DNA of 64,000 nt, from positions 62,001-126,000 of the forward strand of contig CAJUET010000002.1 in the NCBI GenBank assembly GCA_910585595.1, written 5' to 3'. Below, piece by piece: positions 1 to 10,600 of the stretch. The stretch is from an uncultured Christensenella sp. Lineage in GTDB: Bacteria; Bacillota; Clostridia; Christensenellales; Borkfalkiaceae. The translations under genes were made by a program, and so were the position numbers. The notes beneath the pieces are model-generated. The model ran no database searches and had not been told where the DNA came from. It saw nothing but the letters and a program-made list of their open reading frames with translations. How positions within the stretch are numbered: position 1 is the stretch's first letter; every line of letters starts with the position of its first letter.

Positions 1-730
1 AGCTTGAAAGCGCGCCGATCGAAGAAATACAGGAGAGCGGGATCACTTTTCCGAGGACGATGTGCGAACGCTTTGCGCTTGTCACCAAAATCGTCGCAAG
101 CGTTCCGCGCTCCTTTTCTCCCGCGACCGATTCGAGCGTCACGCTCATGGCCGAAGAGAATATCATGATCACGACGATAAAGGGCAAAAGCCCACTCATC
201 ATGTTAACGGCGAAATCGGTCGGGGCGGAAAAATCGTACCCTTCGCCGGAAAGAACGTCGAATTTATTTGCAAGCATCTCTTCATATCCGTTCATGACGC
301 CGACAAACAGATTATAAAACGCCGCGCTTTCACCGTCGCCGGAACGGTAATAAATTGCTACAGTAGGCGCAACCTCATCCGAAGCAGGATCGTATGCCGA
401 AACCGCATTATCGAAGTCGGGCGAAAATACAACAAGCGCCGTTATTTCCCCGTTTTTTACTTTCTCTTTCGCGGATTCGATATCATCCGCGTTTTCAACG
501 GTAACCGTCATATTATCCGCTTCATCCACCGCCTCCTTTACCATATCGACTGCCGTCGATTCGCCCGAAAGGAGCACCTTAAAATCGTACTTCGGCTCGT
601 TGTTCGTAAAAGAACCAATCAGTGAATAGATTGCGTAAATCAGAATCCCCGGAAGAAGCATGGTAAAAATCAGCCGCGGATCGCGGAAGAAGCGCAGGAA
701 TTCCTTTTTCATAAGCGCAAGAAGTTTCAT
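1..730 (-). CDS. ABC-2 type transporter permease (NatB-like), 3' end outside window
   Basis: The first 243 residues are present and the gene continues past base 1. It begins MKLLALMKKEFLRFFRDPR, followed by a hydrophobic segment (about residues 20-40), a polar extracellular loop of roughly 120 residues, and a second membrane segment. It then has the cytoplasmic motif ESVAGEKERGALATILV, which is characteristic of the NatB/ABC-2 exporter permease family. It is the membrane half of an exporter whose ATPase is the gene immediately upstream; the two overlap by 4 bases (ATGA), so they are very probably translationally coupled. Family knowledge links NatAB to sodium or drug efflux, but nothing here fixes the substrate. 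Start chosen: ATG at 730, the only one consistent with the family N-terminus and the overlap. Confidence 0.85.
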   Translation of the reverse strand, partial: MKLLALMKKEFLRFFRDPRLIFTMLLPGILIYAIYSLIGSFTNNEPKYDFKVLLSGESTAVDMVKEAVDEADNMTVTVENADDIESAKEKVKNGEITALVVFSPDFDNAVSAYDPASDEVAPTVAIYYRSGDGESAAFYNLFVGVMNGYEEMLANKFDVLSGEGYDFSAPTDFAVNMMSGLLPFIVVIMIFSSAMSVTLESVAGEKERGTLATILVTSAKRSHIVLGKVIPLSCISSIGALSS

Positions 731-1533
731 ATAATTTCCCCCTTGATGTCGCGGTAAACTTCAAAAAACTTATCTTCGATCGTCTTTTCGCCGCACACCT
801 CTTTAAGCGTGCCTTCGACCGCCATTTTACCGTCGAGAACTATGCCGACCCTGTCGCACAGTTTTTCCACAAGCGAAAAGATATGTGTCGAGAGAAGAAT
901 GCTCTTGTTCATCTGCTTAAGTTCAATCAAAAAGTCGGTTACGACCTTTGCCGTGAGAACGTCGAGTCCGTTCGTCGGCTCGTCAAAGATGACGACCTCG
1001 GGATCGTGCACGATCGATACGACGAGCGAAACCTTCTGCGACATTCCCGTCGATAAATCCTTGACGCGCACCTGAGCGAATTTATTGATCCCGAATCGCT
1101 CGAACAGTGTTTTTTTGCGCTCCTCCAGCACACTTTTTCTCACGCCGTGCATAGCGCCGAAAAAGTCGAACAGATAGTCCGGCGTAAAAAAGCCTTCGAG
1201 TTTTAATTCACCCGTCATAAACCCGATTTTATCGCGTACCTTTTCGGGTTCCTTAACGATCGAATGTCCGCACACAAACGCGTCGCCGGCATCAGGCTTT
1301 ATAAGAGTGGAAATCATTCTGAGCGTGGTCGTCTTGCCCGCACCGTTGGGTCCCAACAGTCCGTAAATTTCCCCCTTGCGCGCCGAAAAGGAAAGTCCGT
1401 TCACTGCCACTTTCTTCGTCAGATCCGTCTTTTCGATTTTGCGCTGTTTGCGCGAGAGCGGAAAGGTCTTTTTCAGTTCCGCCGCCCGCACGACTTCGTC
1501 GCCGAGTTCTTCAAATAACGTTTCAGCTTCCAT
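727..1533 (-). CDS. ABC transporter ATP-binding protein (NatA-like)
   Basis: This 268-residue nucleotide-binding subunit powers the ABC-2 permease encoded next to it. Visible motifs are Walker A GPNGAGKT (61-68), the signature LSTGMSQK (160-167) and Walker B with D-loop FDEPTNGLD (183-191). The N-terminal 45 residues before the fold (MEAETLFEELGDEVVRAAEL then a basic stretch) are slightly longer than in minimal NatA proteins. A GGAG ribosome-binding site precedes the ATG. It starts 14 bases after the helD stop, so helD, this gene and the permease probably form one transcript. The export substrate cannot be read from sequence. Confidence 0.9.
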   Translation of the reverse strand: MEAETLFEELGDEVVRAAELKKTFPLSRKQRKIEKTDLTKKVAVNGLSFSARKGEIYGLLGPNGAGKTTTLRMISTLIKPDAGDAFVCGHSIVKEPEKVRDKIGFMTGELKLEGFFTPDYLFDFFGAMHGVRKSVLEERKKTLFERFGINKFAQVRVKDLSTGMSQKVSLVVSIVHDPEVVIFDEPTNGLDVLTAKVVTDFLIELKQMNKSILLSTHIFSLVEKLCDRVGIVLDGKMAVEGTLKEVCGEKTIEDKFFEVYRDIKGEII

Positions 1534-1547
1534 ATATAACTCCGTAA

Positions 1548-3920
1548 TTATTTAATAACCGTTAAATCCTTTAACGCACGGGTGTAAGCAATATACCTTT
1601 CGTTCTCCGTCATGCCCTCGGTATATACGGCGACGGCGGAAAATTCAAGTCCTTTGCTTTCATATACACTCATCACGTTCACGTTCGTTTTGGAAATTTT
1701 TCCTTCCTTTTGTAGGAGCGAATAGCCGCGCTTTACAAAGAGCGGAAGATACTCCTCTTTGGCGATAACCGCCCTAAGCCCCTGCTTGTCCTTGAAAAAA
1801 GCGTTCAATTTTTTCTTTTCGCACGAGCTTACTTTTTCGCCGTGCAAGCCGATCGGAATCATTTTCGCCCCCGCTTCCTTTGTGACGAACTCCACGATCT
1901 CATTGGTGTTGCGATAATTTCTGTCCAAACGGTATTCCGTTTGTTCCACGCCTTCCCAGCTCTGTACGCCCCGCCATGGAGTGACGTTTTGTTTGAGATC
2001 GCCGAAGATATTGAACGCCGCGTCCGAATTGATATATTTCAAAAGATTGTATTCGGAGAGGGATATATCCTGCCCCTCGTCAATAAACACAAGCCCGTAA
2101 CGGGGCGTCAGTTTTCTTCCCGTCGCCGCAAGGAGCTGACAGAGCGCGTATCCGTCCGAGCGGCACAGTCCGCTGACGCCGTATTTCTTTTTATAGCTCT
2201 TAACCGTTTCGCGGTAAAGCCAACGCGCAACATCCGCGCCGCTCTCGCACCTGCCCAGGTTCTCGCACGTTCGCGTAAAACGGACGACGGAAAAGAACTC
2301 ACAAAACAGGTCTACCCCGTCCGACATCTCCGTAACCGTATTGACAGCCGCTTCGATTTCCTCAAGGAGTTCTTCCCGCTTTAATATCCTGTCGGCATAG
2401 GTATAAACCTCTCCTTGCGCGTTCCGCACGCGGTAACGGCGCAAATCGGCAATTTCCTTTTTGACCGATTCGGAAAGAGAATTTAAGTCCTCTTCGGCTT
2501 TCCGGAAAATCTTTTCCGCATTCGAAGCAACGAGACGTGCGCTCTTATAAAAACGCATGAATTGGCGGAAGAAATAATCGGGCGTCTTTTTTTCTTCGTT
2601 CAAGGTCAATTCAAGAAAATCTTCCGTCTCCGAAAATGCGCTCATGAGCGCGCGGAAAGGTTTGGTAAAGGCAAATCCGCCGTCGGCACGCTCCTTCATT
2701 TCGCCGAGCACGGCGCGTCTTATGCGCGACGACGCGTTTTTGATTTTTGCGTACCTTTTGGCGCGCTCGCCGCAATCGGCAAGCACCTGCACCGCGACCT
2801 CTCTGCACTCCCGTCCCGAAAAGAGCCCGTAAATATCGCCGTAACATTTTTCGACCTTCTTTTTGACATCCTTTACGTACGCTTCCGAATAGAGATATGC
2901 AAGGTATTCGTCCGTCTCCGTGTCCGTCCCTTCTTTGAACTTCCCCTTAAAATCGATCCCCTCGTTTTCGAGCACGCGGAAATAAAAATTTTTCAGAGTA
3001 ATTGTTTTTACCAATCCGAGTTCGAGCGTTTTTGCAAGCTCGTCGATAAAGTCGTTAAATGAATCGGACGGGGTGATCACAAGCACGTCGCGCGGAGCAA
3101 GCGCTTCGTTGTTGTACATAAGATAGCTCAGTCGATGCAAAAGGATCATCGTTTTACCGCTCCCCGCACAGCCCTGCAACACAAAACTCTCCCGTTCGGG
3201 ACGGGTAATGATTTCAAACTGCTTCTCCTGTATGGTGCGGATAATATCGCGGATACCGAGATCGTCTTTTCGGCTTGCAATGATGCTGCGAAGGTACGGA
3301 TCGAATAAAATTTCTTCGTCGCGCCCTGCAATTTCCTCTTCGGAGAGCGCCTCTTTCACGGAAAGATATTCGTTCTTGAAATCGAGAAACTTACCGTTCT
3401 TTACATATAGCGCGCGGCGCATGACAGTGCGGTATTCGTACTCGTTGATCGCAAAATTCACGCGGCTCTTTTGGTAGTAGCGCACGGCAAGCGGCGCACG
3501 CCAATCGACAACAGAAAGATTGATATCCCCCTTTTTTCCGATATAATAGGCGTTATATCCTTCTTTGGTGTCAATAACGTCGATCCGGGCAAAGTATGGC
3601 TCGGAAAAGAAACACTGAAAAGCGTTGAGTTTTTTCGTTTCAGCGGCGATTTCGGCGTTCTTTTCGATAAGAGCGCGGTAGCTCTCTGCAGAATAGTCCT
3701 TTGCGTTTAAAATTTCGTTTCGCTCCGCTTTCGCCTTTTCGATTTTTTTAAGGCGCGTACGAATATAGCGGATTTTCAGCATGAGCAGAACTGCCGCGAG
3801 ATGCTCTTCTTCATACTCCGTCTGTATACCGCGGTCAAGTAAATCGAGATACCATTTTTTATCGTCCCTCTTCCGCGGGTCAAGCTTCTTTTTCAAGAGT
3901 ACAAGCGACTTTTCTTCCAT
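1548..3920 (-). CDS. helD: HelD-like superfamily 1 helicase (UvrD/Rep family)
   Basis: This 790-residue protein has the HelD layout: an N-terminal coiled-coil arm (about residues 35-105, rich in Lys/Glu), a first motor half with Walker A GCAGSGKT (250-257), a long insertion, Walker B VFIDEGQD, and the C-terminal motifs NIFGDLKQ, WRGVQSWEG and YTRAL. In Firmicutes, HelD binds RNA polymerase and helps remove it from DNA; a general repair role is the alternative. The length matches the family (about 700-790). There is no ribosome-binding site before the ATG, and a near-consensus promoter ends 8 bases upstream, so the mRNA looks leaderless. It heads the transcript that also carries the ABC exporter genes. 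Confidence 0.85.
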   Translation of the reverse strand: MEEKSLVLLKKKLDPRKRDDKKWYLDLLDRGIQTEYEEEHLAAVLLMLKIRYIRTRLKKIEKAKAERNEILNAKDYSAESYRALIEKNAEIAAETKKLNAFQCFFSEPYFARIDVIDTKEGYNAYYIGKKGDINLSVVDWRAPLAVRYYQKSRVNFAINEYEYRTVMRRALYVKNGKFLDFKNEYLSVKEALSEEEIAGRDEEILFDPYLRSIIASRKDDLGIRDIIRTIQEKQFEIITRPERESFVLQGCAGSGKTMILLHRLSYLMYNNEALAPRDVLVITPSDSFNDFIDELAKTLELGLVKTITLKNFYFRVLENEGIDFKGKFKEGTDTETDEYLAYLYSEAYVKDVKKKVEKCYGDIYGLFSGRECREVAVQVLADCGERAKRYAKIKNASSRIRRAVLGEMKERADGGFAFTKPFRALMSAFSETEDFLELTLNEEKKTPDYFFRQFMRFYKSARLVASNAEKIFRKAEEDLNSLSESVKKEIADLRRYRVRNAQGEVYTYADRILKREELLEEIEAAVNTVTEMSDGVDLFCEFFSVVRFTRTCENLGRCESGADVARWLYRETVKSYKKKYGVSGLCRSDGYALCQLLAATGRKLTPRYGLVFIDEGQDISLSEYNLLKYINSDAAFNIFGDLKQNVTPWRGVQSWEGVEQTEYRLDRNYRNTNEIVEFVTKEAGAKMIPIGLHGEKVSSCEKKKLNAFFKDKQGLRAVIAKEEYLPLFVKRGYSLLQKEGKISKTNVNVMSVYESKGLEFSAVAVYTEGMTENERYIAYTRALKDLTVIK

Positions 3921-3928
3921 AGTTATAT

Positions 3929-3957
3929 ATCATAACATATACGGGAAAAAGTTTCAA
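3929..3957 (-). promoter_or_regulatory. sigma-A promoter of helD
   Basis: The minus strand reads TTGAAA (3957-3952), a 17-base spacer, then TATGAT (3934-3929). Counting the last base of the -10 box as -7 puts +1 near 3922, two bases before the helD ATG at 3920. Confidence 0.75.
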
Positions 3958-4075
3958 TCTTTTTTCGAAAATTTTCCCTGCCGATCAAAAATTCCGCAGA
4001 AGCCTTTTAGAATTTCCGACAAAAAACGCGGCGAACCCACTATTTAGTCGAACTTTCCCCCAAACGCTTTTTTCC

Positions 4076-4106
4076 ATTTTAACAAATATATACCCCCCCC
4101 CGTCAA
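4076..4106 (-). promoter_or_regulatory. promoter-like element with G9 tract
   Basis: The minus strand reads TTGACG (4106-4101) within TTGAC followed by nine G residues (4101-4093) and TATATATT; TAAAAT lies at 4081-4076. The spacer is 19 bases at the present tract length, longer than the 17 seen elsewhere in this window. It points toward helD, about 155 bases upstream of it, and sits between the GH31 terminator and helD. The same 16-mer TACCCCCCCCCGTCAA (plus strand) occurs at 30457-30472 in the LRR-lipoprotein promoter. Its activity is inferred, not shown. Confidence 0.35.
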
Positions 4107-4141
4107 TCATTTTGGGGCGGCATTGCAAAAAAAAATAAAAA

Positions 4142-4157
4142 AAGGGCAAAAGCCCTC
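4142..4157 (-). terminator. Rho-independent terminator of the glycan-utilization operon
   Basis: On the minus strand AGGGC TTTT GCCCT forms a short stem immediately followed by a T-rich run, 20 bases after the GH31 stop at 4177. Confidence 0.7.
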
Positions 4158-4176
4158 TTTTTATTTTTTGAATGTA

Positions 4177-6696
4177 TTAAAGATTTGTCTGACCGAGATA
4201 AATTTTGACCGCATAATTTTTTGCCGTATTCATGACGAAGCCGACGGAAACGACTGCACTGTCGGGCGCGCAACGTTCCGTGCTCAACGGATATTTTCCC
4301 GCACGATCCGACATTTCAAAAGCCGTATCTTTACCGTTGACAGAGACGCGGACTACTTTCTCCACTCCGTTCAACAAGTGATACTTTAATATAACCTGCC
4401 GTTCCGAAACAAACCTTTCACCCTTAAACGTTCCCTCGGCAGCTTGGAAATTCAACACGAAAGCATTTTCCTTCGCAGAATATTCCGCGGAATATTTGCT
4501 CTTCGAAAACGCGCCCGTCTTGTATGCCGTCGTCTCGCCGTCGTCCTCATACAGATAACCGCGATCCGAACTTAACTTCTCGGGATAGAAATCATAGATA
4601 AGTTTGCGCCAGCTCTGCCGCTTGGTATTTTGCGCGTTTTCCGCCAAAGGGATCAATGCGCCGAGGCGCACAAAGAACGGCATGGAATACAAATCGTAGC
4701 GTTTTTTGACCGTTTGTCCGCCCGAATAGACCGTTCCGTCGAAGAGGTCCATCCATCTGCCCTCGGGTAAATAGACTTCCCTTTCGTCCTCGGACGTTTC
4801 GTCTGCAACATAAAGTCCGAGAAACGCGTCCCCGTCCGCCTGAAAATATTCGATCTCCAAGCAGTGTTCGCCAGCGGAAAGCGAGCCGAGGGAAAAGAGC
4901 GTGGAGGAATGCTTGTTGCGGTCTTCGAGAATAAGTTTACCGTCGATGTAAACGGTTACGCCGTCGTCGCTCTTGATATACAGCCGTTTATTCTTCTCCG
5001 TTCTGATCTTTGTTGTCAACTTGGCGGAAAAATAATAGACGGGCACCCCGTCGGCGGGCGGTTCGTGATGCAGACTGAGAGATATCTTATCCCACACGTC
5101 CGTTGCAAGAGGCTCGCCTTTCGCCTCGATCCCGTTATAATAAGTTACACGAACGGGCGAGACGTAATTTTCCGCGGAAAGTTCCTGCAAGACCGCGCCG
5201 CAAACGGGCGCAACGAGTAAATTCCCGCCAAGCAAATATTCATCGTACCTTTCGGCAAGAGGGTCGTTCGGATAATCGAGCGAAAGCGAACGGAAAGGCG
5301 CTTCGCCCGTAGCGTAAGCCCCGTACGCGCCCGCGTAAATATAGGGAAGCAGACGGTAACGCAAACGGTTGTATTCCCTCACAATATCCAGCGTCTCCCC
5401 GTCGTACAGCCACGGCTCACGAAAGCGCAACACATCTTTCGTGCAGTGCGGACGGTATACAGGTGAAAGCGTTCCGTATTGCATCCAACGGATAAACTGT
5501 TCTTTATCGGGGTTCCCCGTATGCCCGCCGCAATCGGAATTCATGTACGGAATGCAGTTCTCGGAACAGCGTACCAAATTCTGCACTTCCTGCGCGAGCG
5601 TGCAGGATTCGCTTGCAATGTCGCCCGTCCACTGAATCGCATAGCGGTGCGACGCGCTGTCGCAGATCCCGAGATATTCCCCGTTCTCAATATCGACTAC
5701 GTTACCCATCACTACGGGGCGGCGATATATTTCCGAATCTCCCGATTTTTTACGGTAAAAATTTTTTGTGACGTCGTGGAATAAATAAAGTCCGAACGAT
5801 TCCCACTTGACTGACTTCACGGGAGAAATCAAATGCGTATGCCAATTCCTGTCATACCACCAAGTATCCAACCCGAGCGACATAAGCGCTTGCAAATTCT
5901 TCTCGCGGTACGCGATCTCTTCGGACGCAAATACCTCGGCGCCGTTTACGGGTTCGGGATGATCGTTAAACATGATTTCAACGTTATGGCTGTGCGCAAA
6001 CTCGATAAAGCGCTTCATATCGGGAAACAGTTCTTTGTTGATCTCGTATCCCCAGCCGTTTTCGGAAGAGCGCCAGTCGGTATCGAGCACCATATTATCG
6101 AGCGGAACATCATACCGTTCATAGTCCGAAATCAGCTGTTTCGCCTTCTCTTCGTTATAGGCGTAATATTTGGAATTCCAAGCCCCGAGCGTAGAAAGAC
6201 GGACAAGTTCGCATCTTCCCGTAAGCTCCGTGTAGAGTCGGCGTAGCTTTTTGGGATCCTTATTTGCAAAAAGCAAATAGATGTCTTCCGCGTCCTCCTG
6301 AATTTTATACTCGCCTTTTCGATCGACGGAATATCCGCCCTCGGGAATAATGATCCTCGGATTATCCGAAAGCGCAAACACTTCGGGCGTACAGCGCGGA
6401 GAAGGGAGTTCTCCGCTGTTTTTTAAAGGAGCATAGGAATAAACGGTTTTACCGTTCTTTTCCAACCGCAAACCCGAAAGCGTGTCTCCTGCGGAAAGAT
6501 ACAACTTATAATCCCCGAAGCAAATTGCGCTTCCGTTCGCCGCACAGACCATTTCATCCGTTTGCAACGACTTCCGCTCCGGCACGAAAAAGGTATTTTC
6601 ATCACAGAATTCCCCGCGGTATTTCAGTTCGACGCGAAGAATGTCTTTTCCGAAAAATCCGATCCTGACTTGCTTGAATATCAAACCGTTTTTCAT
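4177..6696 (-). CDS. GH31 family glycoside hydrolase with inserted PA14 domain (cytoplasmic)
   Basis: This 839-residue enzyme has no signal peptide and probably hydrolyses imported oligosaccharides. It has an N-terminal beta-sandwich (about 1-150) and a TIM barrel containing LDTDWR (204-208), FNDHPEP (243-249), WWYDRNW (279-285; D282 is the likely nucleophile) and WTGD (356-359; D359 the likely acid/base). A PA14-like domain (about 515-632) is inserted before the C-terminal beta domain. GH31 includes alpha-glucosidases, alpha-xylosidases, alpha-galactosidases and alpha-N-acetylgalactosaminidases. The YDRN and NDHPEP variants differ from the usual DMNE nucleophile context, so the specificity is open. 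The ATG overlaps the preceding GH43 stop by 4 bases (ATGA). It is the last gene of the operon, and the secreted GH31 at 21542-25576 shares its barrel motifs. Confidence 0.85.
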   Translation of the reverse strand: MKNGLIFKQVRIGFFGKDILRVELKYRGEFCDENTFFVPERKSLQTDEMVCAANGSAICFGDYKLYLSAGDTLSGLRLEKNGKTVYSYAPLKNSGELPSPRCTPEVFALSDNPRIIIPEGGYSVDRKGEYKIQEDAEDIYLLFANKDPKKLRRLYTELTGRCELVRLSTLGAWNSKYYAYNEEKAKQLISDYERYDVPLDNMVLDTDWRSSENGWGYEINKELFPDMKRFIEFAHSHNVEIMFNDHPEPVNGAEVFASEEIAYREKNLQALMSLGLDTWWYDRNWHTHLISPVKSVKWESFGLYLFHDVTKNFYRKKSGDSEIYRRPVVMGNVVDIENGEYLGICDSASHRYAIQWTGDIASESCTLAQEVQNLVRCSENCIPYMNSDCGGHTGNPDKEQFIRWMQYGTLSPVYRPHCTKDVLRFREPWLYDGETLDIVREYNRLRYRLLPYIYAGAYGAYATGEAPFRSLSLDYPNDPLAERYDEYLLGGNLLVAPVCGAVLQELSAENYVSPVRVTYYNGIEAKGEPLATDVWDKISLSLHHEPPADGVPVYYFSAKLTTKIRTEKNKRLYIKSDDGVTVYIDGKLILEDRNKHSSTLFSLGSLSAGEHCLEIEYFQADGDAFLGLYVADETSEDEREVYLPEGRWMDLFDGTVYSGGQTVKKRYDLYSMPFFVRLGALIPLAENAQNTKRQSWRKLIYDFYPEKLSSDRGYLYEDDGETTAYKTGAFSKSKYSAEYSAKENAFVLNFQAAEGTFKGERFVSERQVILKYHLLNGVEKVVRVSVNGKDTAFEMSDRAGKYPLSTERCAPDSAVVSVGFVMNTAKNYAVKIYLGQTNL

Positions 6697-7619
6697 TTTG
6701 CACTACGCTCCGCTTTCAATAATTTTCCTTCGGCATGGAGCGGACAGATGCGCGCCGTACGGCAATCGGGCAACGTCTTATCGCATGTTAAATCACGGGC
6801 ATGATATACGATGTAATATGTTCCGTCCTCTTCGATTACGCTGTTATGTCCCGTTCCCTCTTCGCTTTCATTACGGCAGATAAGCGGAGCATAGACGTTT
6901 TCGGACGGTTGTTTTTCGAATTTCAGCTCTCTCAAATCGGTCTCTTTTCCGTGCGCATAGGCATAGCCAAGGAAATACTTTTCGTTCTGATAGCAGTTCC
7001 CCGAATAAGTGACGTAATGATCGTCGCCTTTTCTGAAATAAAACGCGCCCTCAACGGTATGCCAGTTCTGACCTTTACGGAAACGGTCGTGCATGAATAT
7101 TTCTTCGTCGAGCGTAGGCAGGACGACGGCTTTGGGTTTTCCCTCGACCGTAAACATATCCGTCAGCTTGTCGACTGCGATATACGTTCCCGCCCGCTCT
7201 GCTTCCGCGTCGTTGAGCGAATAAAAGATATAATAACCGTCTCCGCTCTCGACCACGTGCGGATCGATGGAAAACGGAGGCAGAACTGACTTTTGAAATA
7301 CGAACGGGCCCTCGGGCGACGCGCTGACCGCAACCCTGATTTCCTGCAAATGTACGTCGTCCTCCTCTTTGGGCATAGAAGAATAATACATATAATAGGT
7401 TCCGTCGCGCTCAATGACGCAGGGCGCCCAAAACTCTTTTCTGTCGGGTTCCGTAAGCGTTCTGCCGATATATTTCCAGCCCGATAAAAGCTGATCGGAC
7501 GCATAGGTCTCCACGCCGTGAACACCCGTCGCATACAGATAATACTTGCCGTTTGCCTTAAATATGTACGGATCACCCTGCGATACGGGCGATCCCTTTT
7601 CGGGAACAATCAGTTTCAT
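6693..7619 (-). CDS. GH43 family glycosidase, cytoplasmic
   Basis: This 308-residue five-bladed propeller enzyme carries the GH43 acidic triad: D in QGDPYIFKANGKYYLY (residues 15-17), D in SIDPHVVESGDGYYIF, and the acid/base E in HTVEGAFYF. Family members are mostly beta-xylosidases, alpha-L-arabinofuranosidases and arabinanases. With no signal peptide, it should act on imported oligosaccharides alongside the coupled GH31. The ATG at 7619 is chosen because the family fold begins at once (MKLIVPEKGSPV). Longer readings upstream run into the end of the CBM9-like lipoprotein gene, whose stop lies 48 bases away. Confidence 0.85.
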   Translation of the reverse strand: MKLIVPEKGSPVSQGDPYIFKANGKYYLYATGVHGVETYASDQLLSGWKYIGRTLTEPDRKEFWAPCVIERDGTYYMYYSSMPKEEDDVHLQEIRVAVSASPEGPFVFQKSVLPPFSIDPHVVESGDGYYIFYSLNDAEAERAGTYIAVDKLTDMFTVEGKPKAVVLPTLDEEIFMHDRFRKGQNWHTVEGAFYFRKGDDHYVTYSGNCYQNEKYFLGYAYAHGKETDLRELKFEKQPSENVYAPLICRNESEEGTGHNSVIEEDGTYYIVYHARDLTCDKTLPDCRTARICPLHAEGKLLKAERSAK

Positions 7620-7666
7620 TTCTTTTAAATTGTGCGCCGCAGTTTTACGGCGCACACATCTCCTTT

Positions 7667-10600
7667 TTAATTCATGGACTCTTCGTACTCTTGCGCAGTA
7701 TAAATTCCGTCTCCGGTAACGCACGCGGGTTTGGTGTTGATATGCGTTCCCTTCGGACGCCACCATGCGGCGGTATCGCTACCGTCAAGTTGTTCGTTAT
7801 TGTTAATGTTATCGCCGTTCGTTTTCCATGCAATGCCGACGTGAATCATGCCGTTTTGCACCATATAGTCGTTCTTCACCAGATCTTCGGCAGAAATGAA
7901 CACTTCGAATACGGTATGATATTTACCACTGCTGAGCTGTTCAGTTTTGCTTGCAAGCTGCATATACGTTTCGCTTACCGCAAACGTCGCGGTGCCCGTT
8001 GCATACACATAAAATTGCTTTGCCCACTTATTATCATCCGATCCTAAAACCTCGCCGATCCGAAGTTCGAAGTTCGTATTGTCCCACCAATTATTTTGTC
8101 CGTATACGAACGAACCATGATAAGCCTCCACAGCAAGATACAGACCCTTCTTCGTCATTCTGCCGTAGAACGTTACGCTCTTTCCTGCGTACAGATCGGT
8201 TCCGACGACGGAGAGCGTTTTATCCGCAACGCTCTGCCAATCCGCAAGATTGCCGTCAAGCGTAATTTCGCCATTGTCTTCCGCAGCGGACTCGGCGCCG
8301 CACTGCATATCGCGGTTCAGATACTCGTTCTTACGGTAAATACCTTCTCCCGTGACGTAGGCAAATTCGTCGTATACGTCCGGCAATACTCCGTAGGGAG
8401 CGTACCATGCATCGCCCGTGCCGTAATTAAGGGAGCCGCCCGTGATACTTTCGCTGCCGCCTGCGGACTTCACCGCAAGACCGACGCGGAGAGAACCGTC
8501 CTTCTCTTTCAGTCCCGAAACAATAGAAGCAGGCAGGAATATTTCAAACGTACTGCGATACTTGGGCTCGCCGCTCACGCCTTGCGTTAATTTATATGCG
8601 ACGACCATTTCGGAAGAACTCTTTCCAAGGCTGACGGTGTTTGTTGCGGAATCATAGTTTTTTACATACACATATTCCTGTCTATGTTGGTTGCCTTGAC
8701 CGAGATGGATTTCGAAGTTCGTGTTATCCCACCAATTGTTTTGTCCGGAGCTAAATTGATCGTGGTATATATCAACCGCGAGATGGAGTCCGTCGTTGCC
8801 GAGCAATCCGTACCAGACCGCCCGTCTCTTATCGGTAAGGCTTTGCGCGCCGACCGTCTTTAAATTCGCCTCGTTCCAGTCTCTCAGATCGCCGTCTACC
8901 GTAATCTCAATCTTTTTAATCCATTCCGCCATAAGCGTTACGTCTTGTTCGGGCATAACGAACTCTTCGCCCGAAGTGTACGTTTTTCCGTTGTAAGACC
9001 AACCGAGAAACTCGTAGCCTTTCTTCGTAATTTCAGCGTGCTTGATTTGAATCTTATCGCCTTTGGCGAATTTACCGTCCGAGGGAAGATTCCCTTCCAC
9101 GTCGTCATCCGCCGAATAGGTAAGCTTATAGACCTTGACCCATTCCGCCGTAAGCGTAATCGCCGCTTCCCCCATATATATCTTACTGCCCGCGGGGTAA
9201 ATTTTAGTTCCGTCGTTCCAACCTGCAAAGCGATATTCTTCGCGGGTAAGCGTATTCTGGGCAAGTGTTATCAGATCGCCCGTCGCATAAGTTTTCGAAT
9301 CCGTAGGCACGGTTCCGTGCACATCGCTTGCTCCCGCCGCATAAGTTACGCCGTACTTCGTATCCTCAGCGCCCTCTCTGCGCCAGATCGCCGTCAACAT
9401 CACGTCTTTCCCCGGCATAACGAATTCTTCGCCCGCCGCATAGACGCTCGTGCCGTCCGACCAGCAGACAAAGACATACTCGCTTCTCGTAAACGGATTT
9501 TCCGCAAGCGAAACGCCGTCGCCCTCAAATACTTTTTTCGGAGCAGGTGCTTCGCCCGTGACGTCGCTCTCTGCTCCCGCGGTATAAGAGAGCGTAAACT
9601 CTCTGCCGATTCCCTTTTCCGATACGGGGAAGCGTACAGTTCCGGGATTACCATCGATCGACCACCAATCCGTTCCGTTAAGTTTGTCTTCCGCCGTTCC
9701 GTTCGCCGATTTGAACGCGAACCCTACGTCGATAATATTACCCTCTTGAAGTCCGTCTCTTTCGAGCGAAGCAAAGGGAATAAAGATTTCCGCTACAGTG
9801 GAATACGTCCTATCCTGCTTGCGCGTCGTGATCATCACGCTGTCCATATACCCACCGTTTCCGAAAGTCGTAAGAGCATAATGGTTTTTCTCTTCGTTGC
9901 CGTTGACGTAGAACTCTACGTTTGTATTGTTCCACCAACCCGCGTCCCATTTGGAGGGCGTAAGATTGACGATGTGATCTACTTCGTAAGCGATATACAA
10001 CCCGTCGCTCCCTTTGAATGCGCGCACCGTCATGGAATTTCCGTTCGTTTCGTCCTTCACCGTTTTTGAATGACGGTTGACGTCCGCGTCATTCCAGTCA
10101 GAAAGATCGCCGTCGATCTTTGCGTCTTTTGCAAGATACTTTTCAACTTCGGCTTTTACCTGTCCCGCGTCCGTCACGAACTCGTTATTCGTAAAAGTCG
10201 CTTTGGTATTAAAGCACATCAGTCCCGGAACCGCGCCCTCCGACTGCGGCGCAAAATTCTTGATCGTTTTTACAAGAATGCCGTCGAGTATAAAATACAG
10301 ATCGCCTCCGTAATAAATCGTTTCGAGCTTTTTATTCTTGTACGGACTTGTGCCGATATATCCGTTACCCCAATGCCCTTCGATCGAAGTGGACGCGTTA
10401 TCGTTCCACTGCCAATTCGTTCCGCCGTCGGTCGTCTGAATCGCGCATACCGACCCGAAATTCGTTCCCTTTCCGCCCGCGGCGTCGATATAGAACGCCT
10501 GCAACGTGTTTTCGGACTTATTCACAAGACCGAATTTGGGAAAATTGTCGCCGTTGAGGAAAGGTTTGGTCGTAGGCGTAACGGTCAGTTCCGTTTTCAG

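Noticed and set aside
3985..4077. A 30-codon minus-strand frame (MEKSVWGKVRLN…) just after the G9 element near helD
   Set aside because: There is no ribosome-binding site, no family similarity, and the -10/-35 spacing does not fit a leaderless start; most likely chance.
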